Assembly (NCBI RefSeq): GCF_002008365.1
Contig: NZ_MRDL01000036.1
Location: 423,676 to 487,675, forward strand
Reading direction: 5' to 3'
Length of the DNA: 64,000 bases
From: Rhizobium leguminosarum bv. viciae USDA 2370
GTDB taxonomy: Bacteria > Pseudomonadota > Alphaproteobacteria > Rhizobiales > Rhizobiaceae
Shown here one piece after another: positions 52,577-62,183 of this stretch. The position numbers and the translations under genes were made by a program. Numbering within the stretch: position 1 is the first letter of the stretch; the number at the start of each line of letters is the position of its first letter. The notes beneath the pieces are model-generated. The model was not told the origin of the DNA. It ran no database searches and was given only the letters and a program-made list of their open reading frames with translations.

Positions 52577-53551
52577 TTACTCCGCGGCCACGGCGACGGG
52601 CATGTGGCCCGTCAGATATCGCTCGGCTTCAAGTGCAGCCATGCACCCCAGGCCGGCGGCAGTGATCGCCTGGCGGAACGTATCATCCGTCACGTCGCCC
52701 GCGGCATAGACCCCGTCCAGGCTGGTCGCGGTCGAATCCGGCGCGGTCCAGAGATAGCCATTGTCCTTCAGCTTCAGCTTGTCCTTGAAGAGTTCGGTTG
52801 CCGGCGCATGGCCGATCGCGACGAAGACGCCATCGATCACCATGTCGGTGATCGTGCCGGTTCTGACGTCACGCAGGCGCGCGCCGGATACGGATTGCGG
52901 CATTGGCGGCTTGGCCGGTGTGCCTGTTATTTCGGCCACTTCGGTATTCCACAGCACCTTGACATTCTCCTTGGAGAACAGGCGTTCCTGCAGGATCTTC
53001 TCGGCTCGGAAGAAGTCGCGCCGGTGCACTAATGTAACCGACTTGGCGATGTTGGAGAGATAGAGCGCCTCCTCGACGGCGCTGTTGCCGCCGCCAACCA
53101 CGATCACGTCCTTGTTGCGATAGAAGAAACCGTCGCACGTGGCGCAAGCCGAAACGCCGAAGCCCTGGAAATGCTGCTCGCTCTCGATGCCGAGCCATTT
53201 GGCCTTGGCACCGGTGGCAATGATCAGCGTATCGGCGGTCCAGACCTGGCCGCTGTCCGTGCGGGCGACGAACGGACGCTGATTCATGTCGACTTCGGTC
53301 ACCAGGTCGTTGACGATTTCGGCGCCGACATGTTTTGCCTGCTGCAGCATTTGTTCCATCAGCCAGGGACCCTGGATCGGATCGGCAAAGCCCGGATAGT
53401 TCTCGACATCAGTGGTGATCATCAGCTGTCCGCCCTGTTCGAGACCGGCGATCAAAACCGGTTTCAGCATGGCGCGCGCGGCATAGACCGCGGCAGTATA
53501 GCCTGCGGGTCCGGAACCGATGATGAGCACCTTGGTGTGGCGGGCGGGCAT
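52577..53551 (-). CDS. trxB: thioredoxin reductase
   Basis: A 324-residue NADPH-dependent flavoenzyme reducing thioredoxin. The FAD motif LIIGSGPAGYTAAVYAARA opens it, the redox-active CATC lies in SACATCDGFF (residues about 136-139), the NADPH motif VVGGGNSAVEEALYL follows, and GVYAAGDVTDD closes the FAD site. It is upstream of lsrB, and the two are probably co-transcribed, joining redox sensing and thioredoxin recycling. Confidence 0.96.
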   Translation of the reverse strand: MPARHTKVLIIGSGPAGYTAAVYAARAMLKPVLIAGLEQGGQLMITTDVENYPGFADPIQGPWLMEQMLQQAKHVGAEIVNDLVTEVDMNQRPFVARTDSGQVWTADTLIIATGAKAKWLGIESEQHFQGFGVSACATCDGFFYRNKDVIVVGGGNSAVEEALYLSNIAKSVTLVHRRDFFRAEKILQERLFSKENVKVLWNTEVAEITGTPAKPPMPQSVSGARLRDVRTGTITDMVIDGVFVAIGHAPATELFKDKLKLKDNGYLWTAPDSTATSLDGVYAAGDVTDDTFRQAITAAGLGCMAALEAERYLTGHMPVAVAAE

Positions 53552-53782
53552 GTCATTTCCTTTCGACTGGCAGGAGGGCGGCGGCTAAGTGGCGATTGCG
53601 GCCGTTTCGCGGTCCATGCGCCATTTATGAACGTCCAATGCTTTTATTCAAGGGCAGCCTTGCGTTACCAACAAGGCAAATCGCCCAGATGTGCAAGAAT
53701 CCGTCATCGGCGTGAAACTTTCTTGCGTATTCCGCGGCTTTATATAGAAGCTCCCCGCGGAGAATTAAAGAAAGGCAATGAT

Positions 53783-54250
53783 GTGGGGCGTGCGGAACTC
53801 GACGTCATCGATATAAAGATCCTCCGGGAACTGCAGGCCGATGGCCGCATGACCAATGTGGAGCTCGCCGATCGCGTCGGCATCTCGGCGCCGCCTTGCC
53901 TGCGCCGTGTGCGCAAGCTCGAGGAAGCCGGCATCATCGAGGGCTACCACGCGATGCTGAACAGCCCGAAGCTCGGCTTCGACCTCGTCGCTTTCTGCAT
54001 GGTCGGCCTCAAGCACCAGTCGGAAGGCAATCTCAAGGCTTTCGCCGCTGCCACCGCCGAATGGCCGCTGGTGCGCCAGGCCTGGATGGTCTCGGGCGAC
54101 AGCGATTTCCTGCTGCATTGCGTGGCGGAGAACCTCACCCGCTTTCAGGATTTCGTCATCGAGGTGCTGACGGCGAACGAACATGTCGATACCGTGCGCA
54201 CCATGCTGACGATCCGGCAGGTGAAGAAGCTGGGACTGGTTGAAGTCTAA
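53783..54250 (+). CDS. Lrp/AsnC-family transcriptional regulator
   Basis: A 155-residue regulator with an N-terminal HTH (LDVIDIKILRELQADGRMTNVELADRVG) and a C-terminal RAM domain (GFDLVAFCMVGLKHQ). The GTG at 53783 follows AAAGG at seven bases; there is no better start in the frame. It is divergent from trxB and convergent with dctD. The effector amino acid is unknown. Confidence 0.9.
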   Translation: MGRAELDVIDIKILRELQADGRMTNVELADRVGISAPPCLRRVRKLEEAGIIEGYHAMLNSPKLGFDLVAFCMVGLKHQSEGNLKAFAAATAEWPLVRQAWMVSGDSDFLLHCVAENLTRFQDFVIEVLTANEHVDTVRTMLTIRQVKKLGLVEV

Positions 54251-54282
54251 AACGACCTTGGCAGGTTAATCGTCGTCACGGA

Positions 54283-55629
54283 TTACTTGCGCGAGCTATA
54301 GCCGCCCCGGTTGATGCCGTGGCGCTGAAGTTTGTCATAAAACGTCTTTCTCGGAATGCCGAGCGCCTCGATGGTGCGGCGCACGTCGCCGTCATTGGCT
54401 GACAGCGTGTCGCGGATGATCTCCGCCTCGTAGCGTTCCAGCCGTTCGGGGAGCGTCGCACCCGTCGGCTGAGGAGGGACCGCTGCCGCTCCGCCGCCTT
54501 CCACGCCAAGCACCACGCGTTCGGCATAATGCGAGAGCTCGCGGACATTGCCTGGCCATGTGTGCGAGGCGAGATGCCGCCGCACATCAGGTGAAAGCGG
54601 CGGGACATCGCGACGGAAGCGCTCCGCGGCGCGAGCGGCGAAGTGGGAAAACAGCAGCGGAATATCGTCCCGCCGTTCTCTCAGCGGCGGAATGGAGATC
54701 GTCACGACATTCAGCCTGTAATAGAGATCCTCGCGAAAATCGCCGCGAACCGCGGGGTCCCCGAGGTCGATCTTGGCAGCCGCGACGACGCGAAGATTGA
54801 CGGGGCGCACCTCATTGGTGCCGAGCGGCGTGATCTCGCGCATCTCCAGCACCCTCAGCATCTTGACCTGCGTGGCGGCCGGCATGCTTTCGATCTCGTC
54901 GAGGAACAGCGTGCCGCCGCTTGCATGTTCGATGCGGCCCGTGCGGCGCTTCTGGGCGCCGGTAAAGGCGCCGGCCTCGTGGCCGAACAGTTCGCTTTCG
55001 ATGACGGTTTCGGGCAGGGCGCCACAGTTCAGGGCCACGAAATTGCCTTTCCGGCGGTGGCTCCACTGATGCAGGATCTGGGCAACCACTTCCTTGCCGC
55101 TGCCCGTTTCGCCGGCGACGAGTACGTCCACATCGGTATCGGCGATGTGGCGAAGAATGTTTCTGAGGTTTTCCATCACAGGCGTCTGGCCGATCAGCGG
55201 CAAATTCTCCTGCGCATCTTCGGCTGCTTTCCGCAGCATGCGGTTCTCCAGAACAAGCCGGCGCTTCTCGCTTGCGCGACGCACGCTCTGCACGAGCCGA
55301 TCGGCTGCGAAGGGCTTGGCGATGAAATCATAGGCGCCGTCCTGAATCGCCTGAACGGCCATGGGAATATCGCCGTGGCCGGTCATCAGGATCACCGGCA
55401 GGTCGACATCCATCCCTTGCAGCGTGGCGAAGAGCTGCAGTCCGTCGATCTCGGGCATGCGGATATCGGTGACGACGGGGCCGGCAAAGTCCGCCGGCAG
55501 GTCCGCCAGCGCGGCTTTCGCACCGTCATAGGCGGAAACGGAAAATCCGGCGAGTTCGAGCGTCTGCGCGGTGGCACGGCGCAGATCCTTGTCGTCGTCG
55601 ATCAGCGCAACGGGCATCAGTGTGTCCAT
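54283..55629 (-). CDS. dctD: C4-dicarboxylate transport response regulator DctD
   Basis: A 448-residue sigma-54 activator. The receiver domain (VALIDDDKDL, phospho-Asp in VVTDIRMPEIDG) is followed by an AAA+ domain with Walker A GETGSGKE, the sigma-54 contact motif EAGAFTGAQ, and a Fis-type HTH at the end (LSANDGDVRRTIEALGIPRKTFYDKL). Phosphorylated by DctB, it binds the paired palindromes upstream of dctA and drives the sigma-54 promoter. It begins four bases after dctB. Confidence 0.96.
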   Translation of the reverse strand: MDTLMPVALIDDDKDLRRATAQTLELAGFSVSAYDGAKAALADLPADFAGPVVTDIRMPEIDGLQLFATLQGMDVDLPVILMTGHGDIPMAVQAIQDGAYDFIAKPFAADRLVQSVRRASEKRRLVLENRMLRKAAEDAQENLPLIGQTPVMENLRNILRHIADTDVDVLVAGETGSGKEVVAQILHQWSHRRKGNFVALNCGALPETVIESELFGHEAGAFTGAQKRRTGRIEHASGGTLFLDEIESMPAATQVKMLRVLEMREITPLGTNEVRPVNLRVVAAAKIDLGDPAVRGDFREDLYYRLNVVTISIPPLRERRDDIPLLFSHFAARAAERFRRDVPPLSPDVRRHLASHTWPGNVRELSHYAERVVLGVEGGGAAAVPPQPTGATLPERLERYEAEIIRDTLSANDGDVRRTIEALGIPRKTFYDKLQRHGINRGGYSSRK

Positions 55630-55633
55630 GACC

Positions 55634-57502
55634 TCAAGCCTTCCTCAGCTGAACGATAAACCGGGTACCACCGCTGTCGCTTGCAACGTCCATCCGGCCG
55701 CCGTAGTCGCCGACGATATCCTTGGAGATAACGAGGCCAAGGCCGAGACCGCTTTCCTTCGAGGTATTGAACGGCGTGAACAAGCCTTTGCGGATTTCCG
55801 TGGGAATGCCGGGGCCGTTGTCGGCGACTGTCACCGTTACCATCCCCGCGTCAGTTGATGTTCTGATCTCGACGCGACCCTCTCCGGCCTTCGGCGCCAC
55901 CGCCTCCAGGGCGTTCTGAAGCAGGTTGATGAGGACCTGCTCGAGACGAATCCGGTTTCCCATCACCTGCAGTTCGTCGGGCGGCAGGTCGATGTCGAGC
56001 GTATCCATGCGGCCGGCAAACCGGCTGCGCAACAGCATCACCGCGCCCTCGATGACGTCTTTCAATCCTGTTGGTTCGGCGCTGCCGCGGCCCTTGCGGG
56101 CAAAGGTCTTCAGCTCCTCGGTGATCGAACCTATGCGTTCCGTCAGCGCCGCAATGCTCTCGAGATTTTCGCCGGCAGGCGCAGTCTGGCCGCGATCGAG
56201 GAAGGTGCGGGCATTATCCGCATAGGCACGGATGGTCGCCACCGGCTGGTTGATCTCATGAGCGACGCCGGCGGCTACCTGGCCCAGGATGGCCAGCCGA
56301 TTGGCCTGCACCAGATCCTGCTGCACCGCCTGCAGCTTTTGCTCCGTGCTCTTGTGGCCGATGATTTCAGCCTGCAGCCGGTCTCGCGCCTGGCTGAGAT
56401 CCAGCGTCCGCTCGACTACCCGCCGTTCCAGTTCCTCTCGTGCTTGCTGTTCGCTCGAGATCCGCAGGGCGATCGTATGGCGGCGGCGCAAGAGGAAGGC
56501 TGCTCCGGCCAGCAGTGGCAAGAGTATGAGCAATGCCAGCATGCGGGCTTCGCGAATCCCCGCATCGACGGACGGCCCCAACGCCACCAGATGCTGCAAA
56601 TGCCATCCGGTCGCCGGCACCGACGTTGCGACATCGAGAAACCTGGTTTTCCCGGCATCGCCGGGCATGACGATCTCGACGACATCGAGCCCTTCGCCGA
56701 GGTTTCGGACCATGTCGAGGGGCAGGGGTTGAAGTGGCGCAGCGCCGAATTGGAGGCTTTCGCGGATCGCTGTCAGGCGATCTTCGGCGATCCGGCCGAT
56801 CGTCATGAACCGCCATGATGGAAGACTGGTGATGAGGACAATGCCACGCTCGTCAACGACGTAGGACGGGGTGCCGGAGGCGTTCCAATCCGCCTCGACG
56901 TCGTCGAATTCGACCTTGACCACAACGACACCCAGCAAGCCATTGCTGCCCGAAATCCGCTGCGAGATATAAAGACCCGGTTTCTTGCTGACCGTGCCGA
57001 GCGCGAAGTGCTCGGCCTGCCCTCGTTCGACCGCCCCCTGAAAATACTCCCGGAAGCGGTAGTCATTGCCGACGAAGCTCGTCGGCTCGCGCCAGTTGCT
57101 GGCCGAAACCGCGATGCCGTCCTTGTCGATGACATAGATGACGGCGGCCTTCGTGCCCGCCGCCAGTATTTCGAGCTTCTGACTGAGCCGCTCGAACGTG
57201 CCGGCATCGTTTCCCACCAGGGCCGCGGCGAGCGCGGTGTCCTGCGACAGCACGAAGGGAAGCGCCCGGTATTTTTCAAGAACCGTGCGCAGCAACGCCG
57301 CATTCAGCGTCACATCCATGCGGGCCTGCTCCTCGAGGGCAGCCTCCGCCCGGTGCTGGCCGATCTCGCCGCTGGTCCAAAGGCTTGCGACGACCGCGAG
57401 GAAGGCGAGCGCGGCATAGGTCCACCACATCCGGCGGATGCGGTGTTGCAGGGGCAGGGAAGGCCACAATTTCTGCGACACGGACATGGCGGATTTGTGC
57501 AT
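55634..57502 (-). CDS. dctB: C4-dicarboxylate sensor histidine kinase DctB
   Basis: A 622-residue kinase. Two membrane segments (about 25-45 and 310-335) flank a large periplasmic double-Cache sensor. The H-box is [20 protein letters not shown], then [15 protein letters not shown] (N-box) and [17 protein letters not shown] (G-box). It phosphorylates DctD when dicarboxylates are present and interacts with DctA. The predicted upstream activator palindrome at 57497-57512 overlaps its first codons; a later ATG at 57487 would place it just upstream. Confidence 0.95.
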
Positions 57503-57512
57503 TTTTCTGCAC
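57497..57512. promoter_or_regulatory. DctD upstream activator site, distal half
   Basis: GTGCA-N6-TGCAC inverted repeat overlapping the start of dctB; it pairs with the proximal site 34 bases away (three helical turns). Confidence 0.6.
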
Positions 57513-57530
57513 GAAACGCAAATGGATTTG

Positions 57531-57544
57531 TGCGGATTTCCGCA
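57531..57544. promoter_or_regulatory. DctD upstream activator site, proximal half
   Basis: Perfect palindrome TGCGGATTTCCGCA, close to the consensus of known rhizobial DctD sites, about 80 bases before the -24 element of dctA. Confidence 0.8.
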
Positions 57545-57618
57545 TTGCTTAGTTAGTTGTTAGCAGTCTCGTAAATTTTTCATTAATAAATTCAATCGGT
57601 TGGTTGGCGACTTAAAAC

Positions 57619-57634
57619 TGGCACGGCGATTGCG
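57619..57634 (+). promoter_or_regulatory. sigma-54 promoter of dctA
   Basis: TGGCAC-N5-TTGCG, a near-consensus -24/-12 element, about 90 bases before the dctA start. Confidence 0.92.
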
Positions 57635-57726
57635 AAGGAGGTGGCAACAACGGCTGAGCTGTTGGACTTGAAGCGAACGGCTCGGGAGGCCGGAGTTCGT
57701 TCCGGACGAGCCACTAGGAGGACATC

Positions 57727-59061
57727 ATGATCGCAGCACCACTCGATGCAGTCGCAGGCAGCAAGGGCAAGAAGCCCTTTTATAGCCATCTTTACGTTCA
57801 GGTTCTCGTGGCCATCGCTGCGGGTATCCTTCTCGGTCATTTCTATCCCGAACTCGGCACCCAGCTGAAGCCGCTCGGCGATGCCTTCATCAAGCTCGTC
57901 AAGATGATCATTGCGCCGGTGATCTTTCTGACGGTTGCGACCGGCATTGCCGGCATGAGCGACCTGCAGAAGGTCGGCCGCGTCGCCGGCAAGGCGATGC
58001 TGTACTTCCTGACCTTCTCGACATTGGCGCTCATCATCGGCCTGATCGTCGCCAATGTCGTCCAGCCAGGCGCCGGCATGAACATCGATCCGGCCTCGCT
58101 GGATCCGGCCGCCGTCGCCACCTTTGCCGCCAAGGCGCATGAGCAGAGCATCGTCGGCTTCCTCACCAACATCATCCCGACGACGATTGTCGGCGCCTTT
58201 GCCGATGGCGATATTCTGCAGGTTCTGTTCTTCTCGGTGCTCTTCGGCATCGCGCTCGCCATGGTCGGCGAAAAGGGCGAGCAGGTCGTCAACTTCCTCA
58301 ATTCCCTGACGGCTCCCGTGTTCAAGCTCGTCGCCATCCTCATGAAGGCTGCCCCGATCGGCGCCTTCGGCGCCATGGCATTCACCATCGGCAAGTACGG
58401 CGTCGGATCGATCGCCAACCTTGCCATGCTAATCGGCACTTTCTACATCACGTCTCTGCTCTTCGTCTTCATCGTTCTCGGTGCTGTTGCCCGCTACAAC
58501 GGATTCTCGATCGTGGCGCTGCTGCGCTACATCAAGGAAGAACTGCTGCTGGTCCTCGGCACCTCGTCTTCGGAAGCCGCACTTCCGGGGCTGATGAACA
58601 AGATGGAAAAGGCCGGTTGCAAGCGCTCGGTCGTCGGCCTCGTCATCCCGACCGGCTATTCCTTCAATCTTGACGGCACCAACATCTACATGACGCTGGC
58701 AGCGCTGTTCATTGCTCAGGCAACCGGCATCCATCTCTCCTGGGGTGACCAGATCCTGCTGCTGCTGGTGGCGATGCTGAGCTCGAAGGGTGCCGCAGGC
58801 ATCACCGGCGCCGGCTTCATCACGCTTGCCGCAACGCTCTCCGTCGTCCCATCCGTGCCGGTCGCTGGCATGGCGCTCATTCTCGGCATCGACCGTTTCA
58901 TGTCGGAATGCCGGGCGCTGACCAACCTCGTCGGCAATGCGGTGGCGACGATCGTCGTGGCACGTTGGGAAAACGAGCTGGATACGGTGCAACTCGCCGC
59001 AGCACTGGGCGGCCAGACCGGAGAGGATACTTCGGCTGCCGGGCTGCAGCCGGCCGAATAG
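57727..59061 (+). CDS. dctA: C4-dicarboxylate transporter DctA
   Basis: A 444-residue proton- or sodium-coupled symporter of succinate, fumarate and malate (DAACS family). Eight helices and two hairpins are visible; the SSSEAALPGLMNKMEKAG hairpin and the GYSFNLDGTNIYMTLAALFIAQA motif (the family's NxDGT) form the substrate site. AGGAGG lies before the ATG. The gene is divergent from dctB, driven by a sigma-54 promoter, and essential for nodule nitrogen fixation in relatives. Confidence 0.97.
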   Translation: MIAAPLDAVAGSKGKKPFYSHLYVQVLVAIAAGILLGHFYPELGTQLKPLGDAFIKLVKMIIAPVIFLTVATGIAGMSDLQKVGRVAGKAMLYFLTFSTLALIIGLIVANVVQPGAGMNIDPASLDPAAVATFAAKAHEQSIVGFLTNIIPTTIVGAFADGDILQVLFFSVLFGIALAMVGEKGEQVVNFLNSLTAPVFKLVAILMKAAPIGAFGAMAFTIGKYGVGSIANLAMLIGTFYITSLLFVFIVLGAVARYNGFSIVALLRYIKEELLLVLGTSSSEAALPGLMNKMEKAGCKRSVVGLVIPTGYSFNLDGTNIYMTLAALFIAQATGIHLSWGDQILLLLVAMLSSKGAAGITGAGFITLAATLSVVPSVPVAGMALILGIDRFMSECRALTNLVGNAVATIVVARWENELDTVQLAAALGGQTGEDTSAAGLQPAE

Positions 59062-59097
59062 TCAGCCGCTATCCCCTTATCCTTAGAAACCCTGCAG

Positions 59098-59130
59098 CGG
59101 CCCGTCATCCAACGGGCCGTTTCTCTTTTC
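59098..59130 (+). terminator. intrinsic terminator of dctA
   Basis: CGGCCCGT pairs with ACGGGCCG over a six-base loop, followed by TTTCTCTTTT. Confidence 0.88.
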
Positions 59131-59134
59131 GGCT

Positions 59135-60193
59135 TCAGCTGCGATTGTCGCCGAGAAGACTGTTATAAACGGCGCCGATCGCACTTGCTTCCCTCTCCAG
59201 CGCGAAATTCGCCCTGACATGCCGCAGCGCATTCTCGCCATGCGCGACCGCCAGAGCGGGATCTGCGATATAGGGCGCGATTGCCCGCGTCAGCGCCTCG
59301 CCATCGCTGGCGGCGACGACCGAACCCGTCTCGCCCGTGACGATGAGCTCGGCATAGGCGCCCGCATCCGATGCCACCACCGCGGTTCGCGAGGCCATGG
59401 CTTCGAGCGGCGTCAGGCCGAAGCCCTCGTTGCGGGAGGGGGCGACGTAAAGCGTCAGGCGGCGATACCAGATCTTGATGTCAGGCACTTCGCCGAGAAA
59501 GAGGATACGGTCGCTCAGTCCGGCGGCGACGACATCCGCCTTGAGTTTGTCTGCGAATGCCACGTGCTCCGCCGTCACGCGGCCGGAGACGACTGCCGTC
59601 CACTCAGTATGCTGCGGCAGCAGTTCGATCATCGCCCTGACGAAAAGATCAGTGCCTTTCTGATGGCGCACACGGCCGAAGCAGCCGACCAGATGGCGGC
59701 CGGGCAGGCCGGTGGCGGCGATGCCGTCCTCTGCGGCTTCCGGCGGATGGAACAGAGCAAGGTCGACGCCGTGCTGGATGACCGTGTGCGGCACCTCGAG
59801 GAACGAGCCGGAACGGTCGCTGGTCGCGATGACGGCGTCCATGCGACGGATCAGCCATTTCGTATAGGCGGTGTGGCGGCGTTGCGCGGCCGAGGTGAAG
59901 AGAAGCTTCAGCGGCATGCGCGTGAGATGGCGAAGCAGGATGCCGACGGCCATCTCGTTGTTGCGGCGAGCGTGCCAGACACGCCGGCGCCGGCGCGCCG
60001 GCGGGCGCCAAAGGCCGAGGAGCTGCCGCCACTTCAGTTTCGGCAGGTCCTCCGGCAGGCCGGGGCCGAGTGTCGCGATCTTGATGCCGAGCCGGATCTG
60101 GCACGGGATGAGCTGGACGATCGTCGACGTGACGCCGGAGAGCCGGCGCTTGAAATTGGGCGCAATGATCTCGACGTCACGGATATCAGGCAA
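59135..60193 (-). CDS. lpsB: lipopolysaccharide core mannosyltransferase LpsB/LpcC (GT4)
   Basis: A 352-residue GT-B glycosyltransferase. VIAPNFKRRLSGVTSTIVQL and IATLGPGLPEDLPKL match the rhizobial LpsB/LpcC N terminus, and FGRVRHQKGTDLFVRAMIEL plus the family-4 ERxxGLTPLEAMA-like EGFGLTPLEAMASRTAVV bind the nucleotide sugar. It adds mannose to the Kdo of the inner LPS core, needed for normal symbiosis. It is downstream of greA in the same direction, as in other rhizobia. Confidence 0.9.
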   Translation of the reverse strand: MPDIRDVEIIAPNFKRRLSGVTSTIVQLIPCQIRLGIKIATLGPGLPEDLPKLKWRQLLGLWRPPARRRRRVWHARRNNEMAVGILLRHLTRMPLKLLFTSAAQRRHTAYTKWLIRRMDAVIATSDRSGSFLEVPHTVIQHGVDLALFHPPEAAEDGIAATGLPGRHLVGCFGRVRHQKGTDLFVRAMIELLPQHTEWTAVVSGRVTAEHVAFADKLKADVVAAGLSDRILFLGEVPDIKIWYRRLTLYVAPSRNEGFGLTPLEAMASRTAVVASDAGAYAELIVTGETGSVVAASDGEALTRAIAPYIADPALAVAHGENALRHVRANFALEREASAIGAVYNSLLGDNRS

Positions 60194-60220
60194 GGGAGGG
60201 GTCTCGCGGCTCGCGGGCGA

Positions 60221-60697
60221 TCAGCCCCAGGAAACCTGGAGGATTTCGTAGGCCTTGGAGCCGCCCGGCGCGTTGACCTCGATGGAATCGCCGACTTCCT
60301 TGCCGATCAGCGCACGGGCGATTGGCGAGGAGATGGAGATGCGGCCGGCCTTGACGTCGGCTTCCTGGTCGCCGACGATCTGGTAGGTCTTTTCTTCCTC
60401 GGTGTCCTCGTCGATGAGCTTCACCTTGGCGCCGAACTTGATCTTGTCGCCCGACATCTTGGTGAGGTCGATGACCTCGGCGCGCGCCGTCAGGTCTTCC
60501 AACTCGCTGATGCGGCCTTCATTGTGGCTCTGGGCTTCCTTGGCGGCGTGGTATTCGGCGTTTTCGGAAAGGTCGCCATGAGCACGGGCTTCGGCGATCG
60601 CCTCGATGATTCGGGGGCGCTCCTCCTGCTGGCGCCAGCGCAGCTCTTCCTGCAGCTTGACGAAACCGCCCGGTGTCATCGGTACCTTTTCAACCAT
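60221..60697 (-). CDS. greA: transcription elongation factor GreA
   Basis: A 158-residue factor that rescues backtracked RNA polymerase by stimulating RNA cleavage. The N-terminal coiled coil ends in the acidic tip (ARAHGDLSENAEYHAAKE, with DLSENAEY the family signature), and the C-terminal FKBP-like domain has SSPIARALIGKEVGDSIEV. I chose MVEKVPMTPGGF at 60697 as the standard N terminus. It is followed by lpsB and is divergent from the radical SAM gene. Confidence 0.96.
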   Translation of the reverse strand: MVEKVPMTPGGFVKLQEELRWRQQEERPRIIEAIAEARAHGDLSENAEYHAAKEAQSHNEGRISELEDLTARAEVIDLTKMSGDKIKFGAKVKLIDEDTEEEKTYQIVGDQEADVKAGRISISSPIARALIGKEVGDSIEVNAPGGSKAYEILQVSWG

Positions 60698-60929
60698 TTT
60701 TCTGTCCTTCAATCCTCGTATCCGCACAATCAGCGGCGAACACAAAAGAAAACAGGTCCCGAAGGGGAGCTTCGGAACCGTGCCACAATCTTAGTCGGAC
60801 GCTTATAGCAGATCGCCAAGGCCGATTTCCAGAAAATTCGCATAAGAGAAACGCCGCCCGCCCCGATATCAGGTGGTGCGCCTTGAGAATGGGCAGAAAT
60901 CCGATCGTCCCGATTGACTCCGCATAAGA

Positions 60930-60944
60930 GAACATATAGTGAAC
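60930..60944 (+). promoter_or_regulatory. LexA-type SOS box
   Basis: GAAC-N7-GAAC direct repeat, the alphaproteobacterial LexA operator pattern. It overlaps a promoter candidate (TTGACT at 60914) and ends six bases before the ATG of the radical SAM gene. Confidence 0.7.
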
Positions 60945-60950
60945 ATACTA

Positions 60951-62183
60951 ATGAAGAAGTCGCTCACAGAACGCTTGGCCATCCTTTCCGATGCCGCGAA
61001 ATATGACGCTTCCTGCGCTTCCAGCGGCACGGTGACACGTGATTCCCGGGCAAGTGGCGGGCTCGGTTCGACCGAGGGATCCGGCATCTGTCATGCCTAT
61101 GCACCGGACGGGCGGTGCATTTCGCTTCTAAAAATACTGCTGACCAATTTCTGCATCTACGACTGCGCCTATTGCGTCAATCGCTCGTCGAGCAATGTCG
61201 AACGGGCGCGCTTTACGCCCGAGGAGGTCATCTGGCTGACGCTGGAATTCTACCGCCGCAACTATATCGAAGGCCTGTTCCTTTCCTCCGGCATCATTCG
61301 TTCGTCCGATTACACGATGGAAGAGATGGTCCGCATCGTCCGCGAACTGCGTGTGACCCATAATTTCCGCGGCTATATCCATCTGAAATCGATCCCCGAG
61401 GCGTCACCGCGTCTGATCGAGGAGGCGGGGCTTTATGCCGACAGGCTGTCGCTTAACATCGAGTTGCCGACGGACAACGGCATCACCCGCTTCGCGCCGG
61501 AAAAGAAGCCTGCCAATATCCGGCGATCGATGGGAGATCTGAGGCTGAAGATCGAGGCCGCCAGCGAACCGACGCTGCGGACGAAGAAGCGTCAACGTTT
61601 CGTGCCGGCCGGCCAGAGCACGCAGATGATCGTCGGCGCCGACGGGGCGAACGATGCGACGATTCTTGCGACCAGCGGCCGGCTTTACAGCAGCTACGGC
61701 CTGAAGCGCGTCTATTATTCCGCCTTCAGCCCCATCCCGGACTCGTCGAAAAATCTGCCTCTGATCAAGCCGCCGCTGATGCGCGAGCACCGGCTCTATC
61801 AGGCCGATTGGCTCTACCGATTCTACGGTTTCGGCATCGACGAGATCACCGCGAACCAGGCGGGTGGCATGCTCGATCTCACGCTCGACCCCAAACTTGC
61901 CTGGGCGCTCGCCAACCGGGCCGAGTTTCCCGTCGATATCAACAAAGCCGAGCGTGAACGGTTGCTGCGCGTGCCGGGTCTCGGCACCAAGACAGTCAAA
62001 GCGATCGTTTCGGCCCGGCGTTTTCGCCGGTTGCGGTTGGACGATCTCCAGCGGCTCGGCATTTCGATCAAGAAGGTCCAATCCTTCATCTCGGCGGAAG
62101 GCTGGTCGCCGCGCCGATTGATCGAGCGCCCCGACCTTCGCGCCATGTTCGAACCGCAACCCGAACAATTGTCGTTGCTGTGA
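60951..62183 (+). CDS. DNA modification/repair radical SAM protein (UdgX-linked)
   Basis: A 410-residue protein. The radical SAM cluster motif CIYDCAYC is near residue 65, with LFLSSGIIRSSDYTMEEMVRIV and HLKSIPEAS following. A C-terminal helix-hairpin-helix (LLRVPGLGTKTVKAIVSARR) binds DNA. The ATG at 60951 is used because MKKSLTERLAIL looks like the native start; a GTG at 60939 lies within the SOS box. It overlaps the UdgX gene, the fixed partner of this family. The exact reaction on DNA is not established. Confidence 0.9.
   Translation: MKKSLTERLAILSDAAKYDASCASSGTVTRDSRASGGLGSTEGSGICHAYAPDGRCISLLKILLTNFCIYDCAYCVNRSSSNVERARFTPEEVIWLTLEFYRRNYIEGLFLSSGIIRSSDYTMEEMVRIVRELRVTHNFRGYIHLKSIPEASPRLIEEAGLYADRLSLNIELPTDNGITRFAPEKKPANIRRSMGDLRLKIEAASEPTLRTKKRQRFVPAGQSTQMIVGADGANDATILATSGRLYSSYGLKRVYYSAFSPIPDSSKNLPLIKPPLMREHRLYQADWLYRFYGFGIDEITANQAGGMLDLTLDPKLAWALANRAEFPVDINKAERERLLRVPGLGTKTVKAIVSARRFRRLRLDDLQRLGISIKKVQSFISAEGWSPRRLIERPDLRAMFEPQPEQLSLL

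Noticed and set aside
59219..60808. Open frame of 529 codons on the plus strand opposite lpsB and greA
   Set aside because: It crosses two recognised genes in antisense and has no family resemblance or start context.
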